Of a DNA stretch of 5,745 nucleotides, positions 5,494 through 5,745 are shown in pieces (position 1 is the first letter of the stretch; every line of letters starts with the position of its first letter). Location: NCBI GenBank assembly GCA_030640155.1, contig DAOWJX010000331.1:1-5745 (forward strand). The letters are read 5' to 3'. Made by a program: the position numbers and the translations under genes. Under the pieces are notes generated by a model, which had not been told where the DNA came from, did not search any database, and was given only the letters and a program-made list of their open reading frames with translations. Source of the stretch: Candidatus Aegiribacteria sp. GTDB taxonomy: Bacteria; Fermentibacterota; Fermentibacteria; Fermentibacterales; JCC-6.

Positions 5494-5713
5494 CGCGCTT
5501 CAGTTCGTTGACGAAGTCCTCAAAAGCGATGGTGGGTTCATCCTGACGAGCCCGGAATACAGCGAGATCGTCTGCGTCGTCTGCCAGTTCGTCGCGGATG
5601 GCATCGTTTATAAGGTCAGACATCGAGCGGGACGTTTCCACCGACTTAAGCCTCAAAGCTTTGTGCAATGCAGGGTCGAGGTAGACTGTTGCCCGTTTGG
5701 TCAATTCGGTCAT
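5480..5713 (-). CDS. Ribbon-helix-helix antitoxin
   Basis: Antitoxin partner of the overlapping RelE-type toxin, 77 residues. The N-terminal part (about 6-45, RATVYLDPALHKALRLKS then SMSDLINDAIRDEL) is a CopG/Arc/MetJ-type ribbon-helix-helix. A strand R-A-T-V-Y-L is followed by two helices, and the fold dimerises to bind operator DNA. The acidic C-terminal part (ADDADDLAV...FEDFVNELKRDGKI) would wrap the basic toxin and neutralise it. ATG at 5713 is preceded by a near-perfect GAGGAGGTGA (5726-5717, core spacing six bases), far stronger than any site for the toxin. This is the expected arrangement for making antitoxin in excess. Autoregulation is likely by family. A short palindrome, ATGAATCAT (5733-5741), lies in the leader, but the window ends before the promoter can be seen. 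Confidence 0.9.
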   Translation of the reverse strand: MTELTKRATVYLDPALHKALRLKSVETSRSMSDLINDAIRDELADDADDLAVFRARQDEPTIAFEDFVNELKRDGKI

Positions 5714-5716
5714 AAA

Positions 5717-5726
5717 TCACCTCCTC
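5717..5726 (-). promoter_or_regulatory. Strong ribosome binding site of the antitoxin
   Basis: GAGGAGGTGA on the minus strand, with the GGAGG core six bases before the ATG at 5713. It contains nearly the full complement of the 16S rRNA 3' end and contrasts with the absent site of the coupled toxin. Confidence 0.75.
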
Positions 5727-5745
5727 TTCTGCATGAATCATAGCG

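Noticed and set aside
5733..5741. Operator for the toxin-antitoxin pair (ATGAATCAT).
   Set aside because: A nine-base palindrome at the window edge is too short to call without the promoter and a second copy.

Overview
The window reads almost entirely on the minus strand and looks like a chromosomal piece of a Gram-negative (diderm) bacterium. It holds a Tol-type envelope system and a secreted protein ending in a Por/type IX-like C-terminal sorting module. That combination, moderate base composition and strong GGAGG ribosome binding sites fit the Fibrobacteres-Chlorobi-Bacteroidetes superphylum or a related candidate phylum (Fermentibacteria-like). This placement is an inference from gene style, not from a marker gene.

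Layout, from the right edge leftwards (the direction of transcription): (1) 5713-5236, a complete two-gene toxin-antitoxin cassette, with a ribbon-helix-helix antitoxin followed by an overlapping RelE/ParE-type toxin. (2) 5235-5022, a gene-free leader with a good sigma70-type promoter. (3) 5021-3243, a 592-residue secreted protein made of a signal peptide, seven 39-residue RCC1-like repeats, two Kre9-like beta-sandwich modules and a C-terminal sorting domain. Its closest structural analogue known to me is the BLIP-II seven-bladed propeller. (4) 3242-2991, a spacer containing an imperfect palindrome and a degenerate fragment of a second RelE-type toxin gene closely related to the intact one at the right edge. 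(5) 2990 to beyond position 1, a tightly packed operon ridA-tolQ-tolR-tolA/tonB-like-tolB. Adjacent genes overlap by 4 or 14 bases or are separated by 4 bases; tolB runs off the left edge.

The Tol proteins should form an inner-membrane, proton-motive-force-driven motor (TolQ/TolR plus a TonB-like TolA equivalent) connected to periplasmic TolB. The lipoprotein Pal would be expected just outside the left edge. RidA, a cytosolic enamine/imine deaminase, is translationally coupled to this envelope operon, and I know of no obvious functional link. The most distinctive content is the secreted repeat propeller. Its repeats are nearly identical except at a few clustered positions, and they show a two-repeat (234-bp) higher-order period. 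The toxin-gene relic is a second point of interest. I saw no RNA genes, CRISPR array, complete insertion sequence or origin.
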